The notes: generated from the letters alone by a model not told the origin. Counted from the first letter of the stretch, positions 27,001-35,933 are shown. The stretch is 64,000 nucleotides of DNA from Nocardia alni (GCF_019038435.1 NZ_JAGPOX010000012.1:37040-101039); one strand, 5' to 3'. Numbers and translations: made by a program.

Positions 27001-27739
27001 GCCACTCTTGCGCGGTTGCCGCGGCAAGGCCCTCGCCGACAAGAACGTCGTAGGCCAGCGCAGCATCTGCCGCGTTGGGTAGTCCTCGTGCCAGTGCCGT
27101 CACGGCTGCTTGATGATCTCTTCTGCCGGGCTCGATATCGAGCACGAGGATGTGCAGAGCGCGAAAAAAACCCCGCAGGTCCTCTTCATCCGGCACCCCA
27201 CGTCCACCTGTTGTCCACAGCCGGCGAACGTGCGCAAGCACCACGTTGAGCGCTTTCTCCTCCGGTCCGGTCAGGTTATGGTCGAATGGTGTTCCTGGCG
27301 TTGCGGATCCGATGCGCGAGATCACACTGGCCAAATCCTCGCGTACGGTGGCAGGCGCAGAGGTATCGGTACAAAGCACGAGTTTGTCACGATGAGAGTC
27401 GATCGGGCGGGAGCCTCCCGCGCGCTGCGGCACAGCATCTGCAAGATATTGGGTGACCGCTTGGGCAAGTGCCTTGGCAAGCGGACCGTCCTCGGTGGTG
27501 CCCAGCTTCAATCCCACTTTTGCCTGAAACAGTGCATAGTCGCCGGCATCGGTCACGACCGCGACATCGTCCACAGCTAACCCGGTCTGCGCGCCGACAC
27601 CCACCACCGTGCCAGCCACCAGCGGAATCAGCGTCGACTCTTCGGCCACCATCGGCGCGGCGGCCCACGCAAACACGCGATCCTGGAATCGGACGCCAGA
27701 CGCACCCGCAGCTCCGCCGCTTGAGGCTCTCGCGCTCAT
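24071..27739 (-). CDS. Avs/Cap4-like STAND ATPase with N-terminal nuclease domain
   Basis: A 1222-aa protein. The N-terminal 180 residues resemble the Cap4/DUF4297 nuclease group: GVRFQDRVFAW, then VDDVAVVTDAG and the D-x-QxK core ALFQAKVGLKLG (about residues 57-80). A P-loop ATPase follows, with Walker A VGDAGAGKSSVAQ near residue 320 and Walker B GVVLIDGVDAL, then a winged-helix and a long helical repeat region. This order (nuclease effector, STAND ATPase, solenoid sensor) is that of Avs-type antiphage proteins that cut DNA after recognising a phage protein. The assignment to a given Avs class is inference. Confidence 0.72.
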   Translation of the reverse strand: MSARASSGGAAGASGVRFQDRVFAWAAAPMVAEESTLIPLVAGTVVGVGAQTGLAVDDVAVVTDAGDYALFQAKVGLKLGTTEDGPLAKALAQAVTQYLADAVPQRAGGSRPIDSHRDKLVLCTDTSAPATVREDLASVISRIGSATPGTPFDHNLTGPEEKALNVVLAHVRRLWTTGGRGVPDEEDLRGFFRALHILVLDIEPGRRDHQAAVTALARGLPNAADAALAYDVLVGEGLAAATAQEWRHRPEVGLALSRAAIALSPPVRFAADIATLRQQSATNLKLLQADAQLPVPGGLYISRAAATDLIADAGHENLLIVGDAGAGKSSVAQQFAADREKVGELVVLRATDIAGMNPLPLSAPLEHILDAWVGLPGVVLIDGVDALRGSTNRDFLSKTIDALKGSRWQIIATVRTFDARNNRQLQRTFRGTPISSRLEARDDRLAAVRHLLVGDLTETELDEAIRPPMALATLLAEANPELRRLLRNPFNLRLAAELADGLPQTQHAQLVSVHSRIGLLEEFWSWRIRDEDTTARETLLARLCRAMTDQRGLEVAQEEPHVLSTESPVLDDLLSRGVLRNEGGILPGIRPVLSFTHNILFDYATAIYVLLSPTDQDGLVHTLDTDPTLPLIARPSFEILVDLLWNRRDAGIFWPVCRAVAASPHLLASLAFASRIVNLVRRPDDLLPLAPTRGDTDVSTAMTPTQRLVSQLIGAFRSAAVLPDESAAIVPLASLARRLAENSPSSDIDGFLAIALVDVLQGRAPAVALGPSLDDRCRAVAVLLDRCRTEPERMESLAGATARQLQHLVAISEEVRRAVARLLDDSEALAQWGGTVVTWLAECVAPTASQDPALTRRMASIVMTLKETRDEQVPLGGGGILSLNESRRQQADHGAFMLAEKFGDVCAADLPLAAEIFCDFTDNEDGSQEQTTWPITVAGASGFLVHGLDLSLTRLDSGTTAAAALSNALAQSQPQQTEPAIRVLVGRLHNSSAWAAVLTSHGDPTALGRTVLPALETGSLLTHPDTHPAAARLLAALVNDDSIPPDSLEAAVAEAVALAERNGIHHQVGDVLIGILTPDRIIDPVLGARRSALGDAPPDIPQPVTIVGRTTPWTIIDSVLDSGATLAPTVETAARTLHTELNLARPDGNPSTVTRPEMTEAFLRTDQAFVEAESVPDQLQQLLIDAATVLARADEITPGTPVGDRVVAILVTATASPNAGSF

Positions 27740-28401
27740 CGCACGACCGGAGTGGACGGGTCACCTCGAAGGGGCATGTGACGATCTTAACGACGCCGCG
27801 GACCGACCCCTCGCCACCCACACTGCACCGTCGGACGACGACAGAGATGGCGGTCTCGGAGTACGGGGCGATATTGGACAGTACCGGATGATTAGGGAGA
27901 TCGGTTGTCGGGCTTCAACTTACGCCCCGTCGAACGACCGAAACGCAGCAGATGAGTACGTTCGACCAGACAAGGGTGCTTATGGTGGCAAGCCGCTGCT
28001 GAGCTCCCCACCCGCCCCGCCATCTCGGAGCCCGCGGCGACGGACCTCGACTCAAGCCCATGCAGGGTAGGACGTAAAGCGGCGCTCCGGAGTGGGTAAC
28101 TGATTATGTGCTGGACTCGCGCGTCAAAACCCGCTGTTTGACCTTTGTGTATTGGTGGGACGGGACGCAGTGGAGCCGTGGTGATTCTCCCGGTACGGAT
28201 CATTCCAGCGCAGTGCTACCCAGCATCTATCTGGAATCCGATGTAACCAAGCAGGTCTCGGCGTTGTGGGAGATGCCAATGGACGTTGTTGAGCCGATAG
28301 TCACCGCGGACTTCGCCGTCCCGATCGGCGGCTGTCAGCGGCATGCGTCGCACGGTGCGCACGGCTCCCGCGCCGCCTCGCTACTACCCAGCCACGCACG
28401 G
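27740..28401. other. Long intergenic region, no supported gene
   Basis: About 660 bp between the ATPase gene and the 3' end of the CHAT gene. Only short frames without ribosome sites or codon bias are present. The right part (28100-28400) could be decayed coding sequence but I cannot name it. The left part should hold the promoter of the minus-strand ATPase gene. Confidence 0.4.
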
Positions 28402-31400
28402 TCACAGGCCGATGTGGATATATGCGGCCCAGCACCGTGGTTCGGCGGGGCGCTTCTGATAGAGGGGATGCACGGCGGCGTGGACGGCACGGGCGGCGCA
28501 GGCCGGGTCGCCGGCGAGGCTGGCGTAGATGGTTTCGGTGAGACTTTCGGCGATGCTGTCACTGATCGGCCATTGCGTCCCGATGACGTGGGCGAAACCG
28601 GCGAGATGGAAAGCGCCGGCGATGTGAATCACCTCATCGAGCAGGGTGCCGCCGGGGTCGGCGGTACCGCATGCGGACAAGAAGGCCAATTGCGCCTCCG
28701 CGAGGCGCAGTTCGACGAGGTCGACGACGGACAGGTTCTGGTCGTACAGAACGAGGTGGCTGGCCGACGGATCGTAGGGATCGGTGGCTGCGTGGCATAC
28801 GAAGTGGGCGATATCGGTCTGTGGGAGCCGCTCCAGAACCTCGGCGCGAGTGGCCTGGTTGTCGGAAAGAACGGGGTCTACCGCGGCGAGTATTTCGCGG
28901 ACACGCTCGGCTTCCGCTACCGCGGACTTCAGGGCTGGGTAGAAGGTTCCGTCGCGTTCGGGTGTGACATTCACACCGACGATGAGCGGGCATTGCCCCG
29001 CGGCGTCGTGTGCGTGCCGGCCGCGGACGTGCTGCAGTGCCCGCAGGGTGGGCGTATAGGAGGATACGACCAAATCCAATGCGCCCCAAGGTTGGACACC
29101 CTGCTCGGCCTCCTCGATGCTGGGGTACCGGCCCGCGGCATGTAAGGGCAGCACAACGAGAGGTCCGGTCGGCATCCACCAGAGGCGGGGTAGCGGCGTC
29201 GGTGCCTCCGAGTGCGGGGTGATGTCGCGGCCGAGCTTGTCCAGGACGATGCCGACTATGTTTTCCCACAGCCAGCCGAGCACAGCGCGCAACTTTTCAT
29301 CGCGACCCCAGGCACGCGGCATGGTGGCTGCCCGGAACACGGCGAGTTGCGCCAGCACGGCTGATTCGGTGGCGCCCGGAAGATCTACCCGCTCCACCCG
29401 GCCGATGAGGTTGCCGGAGCGATCGTGGTGGGCGGTGCACAGTAGTGCGGTACCTCCGGTGGCACTGACAGTTACAGCGACGATCGTCCCGGGCACGGCC
29501 AGCACACCCAGTTCGGCGGCATTCGGAGGCAATAAGAATGTCTCAAAGCCCGGCAGTTTCCGGATCTCGGCCAGCACGGCGACCCGCTCGGCCTCAAGTC
29601 GGCGACGCTTTTCATGCAAAGCCTCATCGCGACTGGCAAGTGTGGCCGCCACAGCGGCGACAAGAGTGGGTTCGCGCTGCAATGCGTCACGAACGCGGGT
29701 GAAGCGTGCAACCAGTTCGAGCTGCTTCTTCTCCCGTAGCGCTGCAAGGTCGTCGCGCACTTCCAGTGCTTGGGCCAGCAAGACACCACGGCCCTGCTCA
29801 AGCAACCCCAACGCCGCAGGCGCGTCTCCTGTGTGCAAAGCGGCCTCGGCGGCCCGAGTGGCGAGGTTGGTGTACTGACCGAGCCGGTGTTCTTGATCGG
29901 TGCGAGCCAACTCGCGACCGGCGAGCTGCGGAAGCAGCTCTACCGCCTGCCGATAGGCGATCGTGGCGGTATCCCAGCGACCGAGCATCCCCTCCGATTC
30001 CCCCCAACCGGCGGCGTTGTTGCACTGCATCGGCAGTGATGCGCCCTGAATGCCTGCACCCCGCTTGTGCACGAGCGCGGCCGCTTTCAGGTCAGCTGGA
30101 TCCCTGATTCGTTCGAACCTTGCCCGCAACGCGATCCCGAGACTGTTTAGAAGCGCTGACTGGTCGGGGTGGTCGATCGCGGTGCCTTCGACGGCTTGTT
30201 GTCCGGCTCGTATCGCATCGTCCAGATCGACCGGATCCCCGGACCGTTCGAATCGGGCACGAAGAGCGTCGGCGAAGTTGCTCATAGCCTTCCCCCGGTA
30301 AGGGTGGTCCGAGGCGACGGCATCGACGGCTTGCTGTCCGATTCGTATCGCATCGTCCAGATCGACCGGATCGCCCGCTCGCTCGAATCGGGCGCGCAAC
30401 GCGATCCCGAGACTGTTCAGATACATCGCCCGGTCGGGGTGGTCGGCAGGAGCGGCATCAACGGCACCCTGCTCGGTGCGTATGGCATCGTCCAGATCGA
30501 CCGAGTCCTCGAATCGCTCGAATCTGGTCAGCAATGCGTTCCCGAAATTGCTCAGGTACCCCGATCGGCTTGGGTGGTCGACGGGAGTGGCATCGACGGC
30601 ATCCCGCTCGGCTCGTACCGCATCGTCCAGATCAACCGAGTCCCCGTCCCAGTCGAATCTGGTCCGGAGTGCTACTCCGAGGCCGTTGAGGTATTTCGGC
30701 GACTCGGGGTGATCAACGGCGGTAGCGGTAGCGGCTTCTCGATGAGCCTGTACCGCCTTGTCCAGATCGGCCGGATTTCCGGACCGCTCGAACCTGATCA
30801 GCAGCGCATTCCCGAAATTGTTCAGGTAGCCCGCACGGTTTGGGTTGGTGATCGTGTCAACGGCCTGCTGCTCGGCTGCTACCGCTCGGTCTAAATCAGC
30901 CGAGTTTCCGAACCGCTCGAACCTGGTCAGTAATGCATTCCCGAGGTTGCTCAGGTAGCCCGGCCGGTTGGGGTCGGTGATGGCATCGACAGCTTGTTGT
31001 TCGACTTCGACTGCTTTATCCAAGTCGGCCGAGTCTCCGAATCGCTCGAACCTGGCTCTCAGAGCGGTCCCGAGGCTGTCCAGATACCTGGGTCGGTCGC
31101 AGTCGTCCAGGGGAGCGGCGTCGACGGCTTGCTGCTCGGCTCGTACGGCATCGCGCAGATCCGCCGTGTGCCCGAGGTGTTCGAACCTGGTCAGCAGCGT
31201 GCTTCCCATGTAGCACAGATATCTTGCGCGGTCCCGGTGGTGTGGGGGAACGGCGTCGGCGGCGAGCTGTCTGGCTCGAAGCGCGGCGTCCAGATCGGCC
31301 GGATCCCGGGTCGCGTCGAACCGGGCCTGAAGGGCGTTCGCGAGGTTGTTTAGGCAGGCCACCCGGTCCGGGTCACCCACCGCGACAGCATCGACAGCTT

Positions 31401-32793
31401 CCTGCCCGAACCGCACCGCGTCATCCAGATCAGCCGCAGCTCCGAATCGCTCGAACCTGGTCAGCAGTGCATTCCCGAGGCTGTTCAGGGACGCCACTCG
31501 GTTCGCGTCGCCAACGGCCACAGCATCGACAGCCTCCTGCCCGAATCGCACCGCGTCATCCAGATCAGCCGCAGATCTGGACCATTCGAATTTGGTCAGC
31601 AAGGCGTTGCTGACGTTACTCAGATAGCCCGGTCGGTCGGGGTCGCCCATGGCGACAGCGTCGACAGCCTCCTGCCCGAACCGAAGCGCATTATTCAGAT
31701 CGGCCGAATCCTCAAGCCGCCCGAACCTGGTCAGCGACATGCTTCCGAGGTTGCTCAGCCACGTCGCCCGCTGCGGGTGGCCGATCGGGGCGAGGGCGAC
31801 GACCATTTCTGCGGCGTCTATCGCATTGTCCAGATCAGCCGAATCCCCGGACCACCCGAACCTGGTCACCAACCCGACTGCCAATGTGTTCATGCACGTA
31901 GCCCTTGCAGGGTGGTTCGAGGGGACGATGTCAACAGCCCGCTGTCCAGCCTGTATCGCGTCGTCCAAGTCAGCTGTATCCCGGGACGACCCGAACTTGG
32001 TCAGCAGCACATTTGCGAGGTTGGTCAGACACATAGCCAAGAGCGAGTTGTCAGAGGAGACGGCGTCGACGGCCCGCCGCAGCGCCTGGACCGCACCGTC
32101 CAGATCGGCTGGATCCCTGAGCAACTCGGCACGAGCTCGCAGCGCGTTTCCGAGTCCGTTCAGGGACACCGCCCGATCGGAGTGGTCGCTGGGAGTGGCG
32201 TCGACGGCCTGTTGTCCGACCTGTACCGCCTCGTTGAGGTCTGTGACGTCCCCGAGCCGCTCGAACCGGGCCTGGAACGCCCTCCCGAGGTGGATCAGAT
32301 ATGCCAGCCGATCGCGGGGACCGAGTCTTCCGGCCAAAATCGAACGCGCACGGCGCAACCGGCGACGGAACCTCCGATCGATGACTCCCGAACGACTTGC
32401 GCGGGCCATGACCGAGCGCCCGGTTCGAACCGCCTCATCCAGGTCGGACGTGTCTTCGGACCACTCGAACCGCGTCAGCAGAACATCCCCGAAGTTGTTC
32501 AGGTACAACGCATTTGCGGGGTCGTCGTTCACGGCCAACCCGATGAGGCGCGCCGCCTCGTCCAGGTCATCCGGGTCCTCGGCCTGTAGGAACCGGATTA
32601 GCAACGCATATCCCAGATTGTTCAGCAAGGCGGCCCGGTCCGCATCGGCGGTGGGAAGGGTTTCCAGCACGCCCGTGAACCCGACGATTGCGCGGTTGAC
32701 CTGCTCCAGATTGCTTGTGCGGATAGCACTTCGAAGCGAGTTCGCAGCGCGGAGCGTCGCGAGCCACCGCCCCATGCTCATCAACGTCGTCAC
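28402..32793 (-). CDS. TPR-CHAT caspase-like protease
   Basis: A 1463-aa protein. About residues 50-1000 are close to twenty tandem TPR-like units of roughly 45-50 residues, each with a DLDDAVRxGQxAVDA-type helix and an LxxLGNALxxRFER-type helix. The C-terminal CHAT domain (about 1130-1463) has the catalytic His in IAHFVCHAATDP and the catalytic Cys in AFLSACGTADPGG. CHAT proteins are caspase-fold proteases; many act in bacterial immunity by cleaving a partner after a sensor is triggered, but regulatory roles exist. It faces a divergent pair coding a Cys-rich and a membrane protein, which could be its partners. Confidence 0.85.
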   Translation of the reverse strand: MTTLMSMGRWLATLRAANSLRSAIRTSNLEQVNRAIVGFTGVLETLPTADADRAALLNNLGYALLIRFLQAEDPDDLDEAARLIGLAVNDDPANALYLNNFGDVLLTRFEWSEDTSDLDEAVRTGRSVMARASRSGVIDRRFRRRLRRARSILAGRLGPRDRLAYLIHLGRAFQARFERLGDVTDLNEAVQVGQQAVDATPSDHSDRAVSLNGLGNALRARAELLRDPADLDGAVQALRRAVDAVSSDNSLLAMCLTNLANVLLTKFGSSRDTADLDDAIQAGQRAVDIVPSNHPARATCMNTLAVGLVTRFGWSGDSADLDNAIDAAEMVVALAPIGHPQRATWLSNLGSMSLTRFGRLEDSADLNNALRFGQEAVDAVAMGDPDRPGYLSNVSNALLTKFEWSRSAADLDDAVRFGQEAVDAVAVGDANRVASLNSLGNALLTRFERFGAAADLDDAVRFGQEAVDAVAVGDPDRVACLNNLANALQARFDATRDPADLDAALRARQLAADAVPPHHRDRARYLCYMGSTLLTRFEHLGHTADLRDAVRAEQQAVDAAPLDDCDRPRYLDSLGTALRARFERFGDSADLDKAVEVEQQAVDAITDPNRPGYLSNLGNALLTRFERFGNSADLDRAVAAEQQAVDTITNPNRAGYLNNFGNALLIRFERSGNPADLDKAVQAHREAATATAVDHPESPKYLNGLGVALRTRFDWDGDSVDLDDAVRAERDAVDATPVDHPSRSGYLSNFGNALLTRFERFEDSVDLDDAIRTEQGAVDAAPADHPDRAMYLNSLGIALRARFERAGDPVDLDDAIRIGQQAVDAVASDHPYRGKAMSNFADALRARFERSGDPVDLDDAIRAGQQAVEGTAIDHPDQSALLNSLGIALRARFERIRDPADLKAAALVHKRGAGIQGASLPMQCNNAAGWGESEGMLGRWDTATIAYRQAVELLPQLAGRELARTDQEHRLGQYTNLATRAAEAALHTGDAPAALGLLEQGRGVLLAQALEVRDDLAALREKKQLELVARFTRVRDALQREPTLVAAVAATLASRDEALHEKRRRLEAERVAVLAEIRKLPGFETFLLPPNAAELGVLAVPGTIVAVTVSATGGTALLCTAHHDRSGNLIGRVERVDLPGATESAVLAQLAVFRAATMPRAWGRDEKLRAVLGWLWENIVGIVLDKLGRDITPHSEAPTPLPRLWWMPTGPLVVLPLHAAGRYPSIEEAEQGVQPWGALDLVVSSYTPTLRALQHVRGRHAHDAAGQCPLIVGVNVTPERDGTFYPALKSAVAEAERVREILAAVDPVLSDNQATRAEVLERLPQTDIAHFVCHAATDPYDPSASHLVLYDQNLSVVDLVELRLAEAQLAFLSACGTADPGGTLLDEVIHIAGAFHLAGFAHVIGTQWPISDSIAESLTETIYASLAGDPACAARAVHAAVHPLYQKRPAEPRCWAAYIHIGL

Positions 32794-32921
32794 CGATCGA
32801 CCCCCTGTCAGCGCGGGCCCCGCTACAGTCTCGCCGGTTTATCCGCTACCTGGCCAGCGTTGTCCGATACTAGTTACGTCCATGCCAAGATGATGACAAA
32901 CATAGAGCCGGTGACATCGAA

Positions 32922-33263
32922 ATGGTCGCGATCGGGTTGGCCCAACTGTGTGAAACCCTGCCCGAGTTGCGGCAGGCCGCGGCCGTCAAAGGCCGGGCAA
33001 GCGAATTGGAGAGTCTGATCTCGGCCGCCGCCGCCGGAATCGACATCACCGATCCGATAACCGTACTGCGACGCGATCTTGATGCCCCCGATCTGGACGA
33101 ACGGGTCGGCCTGCCGGGAACGGCCGGCGGAAAACCCATCTCGGAACTCTACGAATGCCCCCGCGACCCACAGTGCGGACGGCAAGCGCGGCGTTCCCCG
33201 GGCGGACCCGTCCCCGAGTGCCACCGTGACCGCGCCACTTCACGCAATATGGCGCTGGTCTAG
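32922..33263 (+). CDS. Small Cys-rich protein beside CHAT gene
   Basis: A 113-aa protein. The first 50 residues are helical (LCETLPELRQAAAVKGRASE); the C-terminal part has Cys residues in YECPRDPQCGRQ and PECHRD, spaced like a short zinc-binding knuckle. It ends 13 bp before the membrane-protein gene and is divergent from the CHAT gene. Function is unknown; the position suggests a component or target of the CHAT system. Confidence 0.6.
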   Translation: MVAIGLAQLCETLPELRQAAAVKGRASELESLISAAAAGIDITDPITVLRRDLDAPDLDERVGLPGTAGGKPISELYECPRDPQCGRQARRSPGGPVPECHRDRATSRNMALV

Positions 33264-33275
33264 GGGGCGACCTCG

Positions 33276-34193
33276 GTGTCCTCCTTCATGGGTGAGCTCG
33301 CCAAGAAGCTCGCCGACAAATGGCTGACCCTGCTCGTCCTTCCAGGGCTCTTGTTGCTTGCCACAGCCGCCTGCGCGTATCTGACGCGCGGGAAGGCATG
33401 GAACGACACGACCTCTGTGAGCACTCAACTGACCGGCCGTGCCCAGACCCTGACCAGCCACGGCAATGTCGCGGTCGCACTAGCCGCGACGGCGGTCCTG
33501 CTCGCGGCCGCGGCGGCGGGTCTGACCGCGAATGCCGCGAGCTGGCTGATCACGCGCCTATGGCTGGCGGAGCGCCTGAACTGGCTGGGGAAGCCCCTGA
33601 CCTGGTGGCGCACCCAACGCTGGAATGCGGCGCAACACTCCGCGCTCGGCGCCACCCCACCGCCCGGGCAACCACCCCTGTCGATGCGGCTGCTGTACTG
33701 GTGGAACCGCCGCAACCCGGACGACGCCCAGCAGCGTCGAAACAGAATCTGCCTGGCTCCACCGCAGCGGCCCACGTGGATCGGCGACAGGGTCGCCGCC
33801 ACCGCCACCCGCATCGACAACCAGTACGGCATCGACCTGAGCAGCACGTGGCCCCGACTGTGGCCGCTGCTGCCCGAAACAATGCGCGCCGACATCACAG
33901 CCGCGCGTATAGCTTTCGATCGAACGACAGTCCTCGCGGGTTGGGGCCTGCTCTACACCCTCGTGGGCGCATGGACCGGATGGTGGCCGGCCCTGCTCGC
34001 AGGCCTCGGCACCTACACCGCAGCCTGGTACCAGGCCCGCAGCACCATCGCCTCCCTCAGCGACCTCGTCGAAACCGCCACCGACCTATACGCCACCACT
34101 CTCGCGGAGGCCCTCGGCATCCCCACCATCGACGGACACGTACACCGCCACACCGGCCGCCTCATCACTGCACGCGCACGCAAAGCAACCTGA
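33276..34193 (+). CDS. Multi-pass membrane protein beside CHAT gene
   Basis: A 305-aa protein with transmembrane segments at about 16-35, 66-90 and two near 218-250, and a long cytoplasmic loop of about 110 residues rich in Trp and Arg. The GTG start has AGGGGG upstream. It probably forms an operon with the Cys-rich gene. I do not recognise the family; a membrane effector or anchor for the CHAT protein is a guess from context. Confidence 0.6.
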   Translation: MSSFMGELAKKLADKWLTLLVLPGLLLLATAACAYLTRGKAWNDTTSVSTQLTGRAQTLTSHGNVAVALAATAVLLAAAAAGLTANAASWLITRLWLAERLNWLGKPLTWWRTQRWNAAQHSALGATPPPGQPPLSMRLLYWWNRRNPDDAQQRRNRICLAPPQRPTWIGDRVAATATRIDNQYGIDLSSTWPRLWPLLPETMRADITAARIAFDRTTVLAGWGLLYTLVGAWTGWWPALLAGLGTYTAAWYQARSTIASLSDLVETATDLYATTLAEALGIPTIDGHVHRHTGRLITARARKAT

Positions 34194-34837
34194 GCCGGGC
34201 GGCCCCTCAGTCTCAGAGCTTGTCTTTTGCCTCGGGTTTCAAACCGCTTGCCTTGTCGCCGACCGGAGCGAGTTAGGTCGGCGATCGGCCGGTGTGTCGA
34301 CGCGGAGAGTGCGCTCGAGAACTTCACCCTTCTGTTGACGGCGCTCGCCGAAGTCCAGCCTGCGCTCGCCGAAGTTTCTCACCCGTGAGCGAAGTCGATT
34401 AGAGGGGTTCGCGGTGTCCGGTGGTGGCTCGGCGGAGGTTGTCGGCGGCGGCTTCGTGGTCGCGCAGGCGGTAGGAGTCGCCGTCGAGGTTGATGACGAT
34501 TGAGCGGTGGAGCAGCCGGTCCAGGAGGGCACGGGGATTTCTCAGTCGCCGCTGACAGGCGATGTCGCCCACTGCACGGCGCGAATATCATCGTGAATGC
34601 GCACTGTCCGATCCGGAGCCCCTTCCTGGATCGGGCAGAGCGCCTGCGGGACGATGAACTACACCGGGCACCGCACGCCTATTGTGCGCCGAACCACAGG
34701 CGCTTCAAACCCGCGATCCGGTACGGCACCCGACGCCACAACGGCTCATTCGTACTGACGATGTTGAGTGCCGCCGAACCCAGTGCCCGTAGGTACCATT
34801 GCCTCCGGCCGTTGGAATCACTGGAGGAAGGGAACGG
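34194..34837. other. Intergenic region with IS21 end fragment
   Basis: About 640 bp with no intact gene. The stretch from about 34260 to 34535 is IS21-derived (repeats at the end and the istB remnant). The remainder up to the ribosome site at 34825 shows no clear coding signal. Confidence 0.5.
34399..34534 (-). pseudogene. istB: 3' remnant of an IS21-family istB gene
   Basis: Reading the minus strand from about 34534, the last 44 codons translate as ALLDRLLHRSIVI…LDGDSYRLRDHEAA…REPL and a TAA stop. This is the C terminus of an IstB-like helper ATPase (usual pattern RxxxxxxxGxSYRLR). The rest of the gene and the transposase istA are absent. The sequence after the stop (34330-34395) holds three copies of a CTCGCCGAAGT / GAGCGAAGTC-like repeat, as found at IS21 ends. 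Confidence 0.72.
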
Positions 34838-35269
34838 GTGGACGAGCAGCCTCGAATCGACCCCTCCGCGGGTTGGCGGCGCCAACGACGCGGTCTCTCC
34901 ATCAGCGACCCAGTGTGGGAAGCGGCCAAGAAGAAATGGATCGCCGACCGCGACCTCTACCCTGCGTGGTCCGACTGGCTCGAAGCCGCCTTGGCCGACA
35001 AGACCGCTTCCACCCGCAAACGCCACCGCCTGCGAAAAGCTGAAGACTTCCCACCGGCCCCAGACCGTCTGCCCACGGGTCGCCGCCTGCCGCCCGCAGT
35101 TCCTCGAGGTCGGATCAAACGCGGATTCACCTGCACCCCTGCCATCTGGGACAAGGCGCGCGATGCGTGGTGGGCGGACCGGGATGACTGGCCGGACTGG
35201 GCTGACTGGGCCGAGGACGCCGTCACCAAGAAGGCCGATTATGTACCGCCGACAGACAATGATCGGTAG
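34838..35269 (+). CDS. Duplicated Trp-rich small basic protein
   Basis: A 143-aa protein made of two copies of one unit: ISDPVWEAAKKKWIADRDLY…WSDWLEAAL (first half) and CTPAIWDKARDAWWADRDDW…WADWAEDAV (second half), joined by a basic linker. The unit pattern is W-x6-W-x2-DRD-x-W/P-x-W-x2-W. GTG 34838 has GAGGAAGGG just upstream. Proteins with such units occur on actinobacterial plasmids and may bind DNA as ParB- or repressor-like factors; I cannot prove this. It could be the regulator of the GAAYAASTA motif nearby. Confidence 0.6.
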   Translation: MDEQPRIDPSAGWRRQRRGLSISDPVWEAAKKKWIADRDLYPAWSDWLEAALADKTASTRKRHRLRKAEDFPPAPDRLPTGRRLPPAVPRGRIKRGFTCTPAIWDKARDAWWADRDDWPDWADWAEDAVTKKADYVPPTDNDR

Positions 35270-35447
35270 CAACGGGCGCCGTCAGCTGTGGTCGCCCGGT
35301 CAATTCTATTGAGCTACAGTCACTCCCACGCATCCCATATCGTAGTTCCCTATCAGGCCACCAGAAGCGCGGCCGTGCCCCGGACCAGGAGGTTCACGCA
35401 TCTGACGCAAACCTCTTCCCTGATGTGGCCCCAGCGCTCTACACTCT

Positions 35448-35465
35448 GGAACCATTGGAATAAGG
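35448..35465 (+). promoter_or_regulatory. 9-bp tandem motif copy upstream of 35477 gene
   Basis: GGAACCATT followed by GGAATAAGG with a 9-bp period, part of a set found in front of several genes of this element (unit GAAYAASTA). Confidence 0.4.
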
Positions 35466-35476
35466 AGGAGGATCCA

Positions 35477-35680
35477 ATGTCGATCTTGCTGGTCTATCCT
35501 GCGGTCCTACTCATCGTTGCCGCGGTCCTGGCGATTGTGCGCTTCACCGGCCCCTGGCCCACCAAAGCCCGTGCCGGTCGGCCGATCCTGCGGGCCGTCG
35601 CATTCGTGATCGGCGTGCTGATCACCGCACCGATCATTATCCTGATCGGCTTTGCCGGCGTGGGCAAGCGCCTGTCGTAG
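35477..35680 (+). CDS. Small two-pass membrane protein
   Basis: A 67-aa protein with two hydrophobic helices (about 3-20 and 41-62). The ribosome site AAGGAGGAGG before ATG 35477 is close to ideal, which makes this small gene credible. A 9-bp tandem motif copy lies directly upstream at 35448-35465. Function unknown. Confidence 0.7.
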   Translation: MSILLVYPAVLLIVAAVLAIVRFTGPWPTKARAGRPILRAVAFVIGVLITAPIIILIGFAGVGKRLS

Positions 35681-35736
35681 CGTCTCGCACGCGGTCGCCT
35701 TCCGATTGCCGAGGGCCTTGCGGCTGCGAGCCATTA

Positions 35737-35754
35737 GAATAAGTAGAATCATAG
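35737..35754 (+). promoter_or_regulatory. 9-bp tandem motif copy upstream of small ORF
   Basis: GAATAAGTA followed by GAATCATAG, directly before the GTG of the 54-codon frame at 35756. Confidence 0.45.
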
Positions 35755-35755
35755 G

Positions 35756-35920
35756 GTGATCGACGGAAGCGAAGACAGCACCGTGAACGGCAGACGAAGA
35801 GCCTCGACGCTGCACAGCCAGCGGGAAAGTCACCTCGTCGCATCGGTTTCCGCGTCCTCACCCCAGCGATGCGACCACGACGAGGCCGCGCCCCTACCTC
35901 CGGGCTCCTTACTGGAATAA
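35756..35920 (+). CDS. Possible 54-aa small protein
   Basis: A short frame from GTG 35756 to TAA 35920. It starts just after one copy of the tandem 9-bp motif and its stop lies inside the next copy. Codon bias is moderate and the product is Ser/Arg-rich with no motif. It could be a leader peptide for the primase gene that follows 13 bp later, or chance. Confidence 0.3.
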   Translation: MIDGSEDSTVNGRRRASTLHSQRESHLVASVSASSPQRCDHDEAAPLPPGSLLE

Positions 35921-35932
35921 GTGGAACAACGC
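35915..35932 (+). promoter_or_regulatory. 9-bp tandem motif copy at primase start
   Basis: GAATAAGTG followed by GAACAACGC, ending one base before the ATG at 35934 and occupying the place of a Shine-Dalgarno site. Binding here would block both promoter clearance and translation. Confidence 0.5.
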
Positions 35933-35933
35933 C

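Noticed and set aside
35288..35476. Extension of the small membrane protein upstream of 35477
   Set aside because: The ideal AAGGAGGAGG site sets the start at 35477; the upstream codons are poorly biased and hydrophilic.
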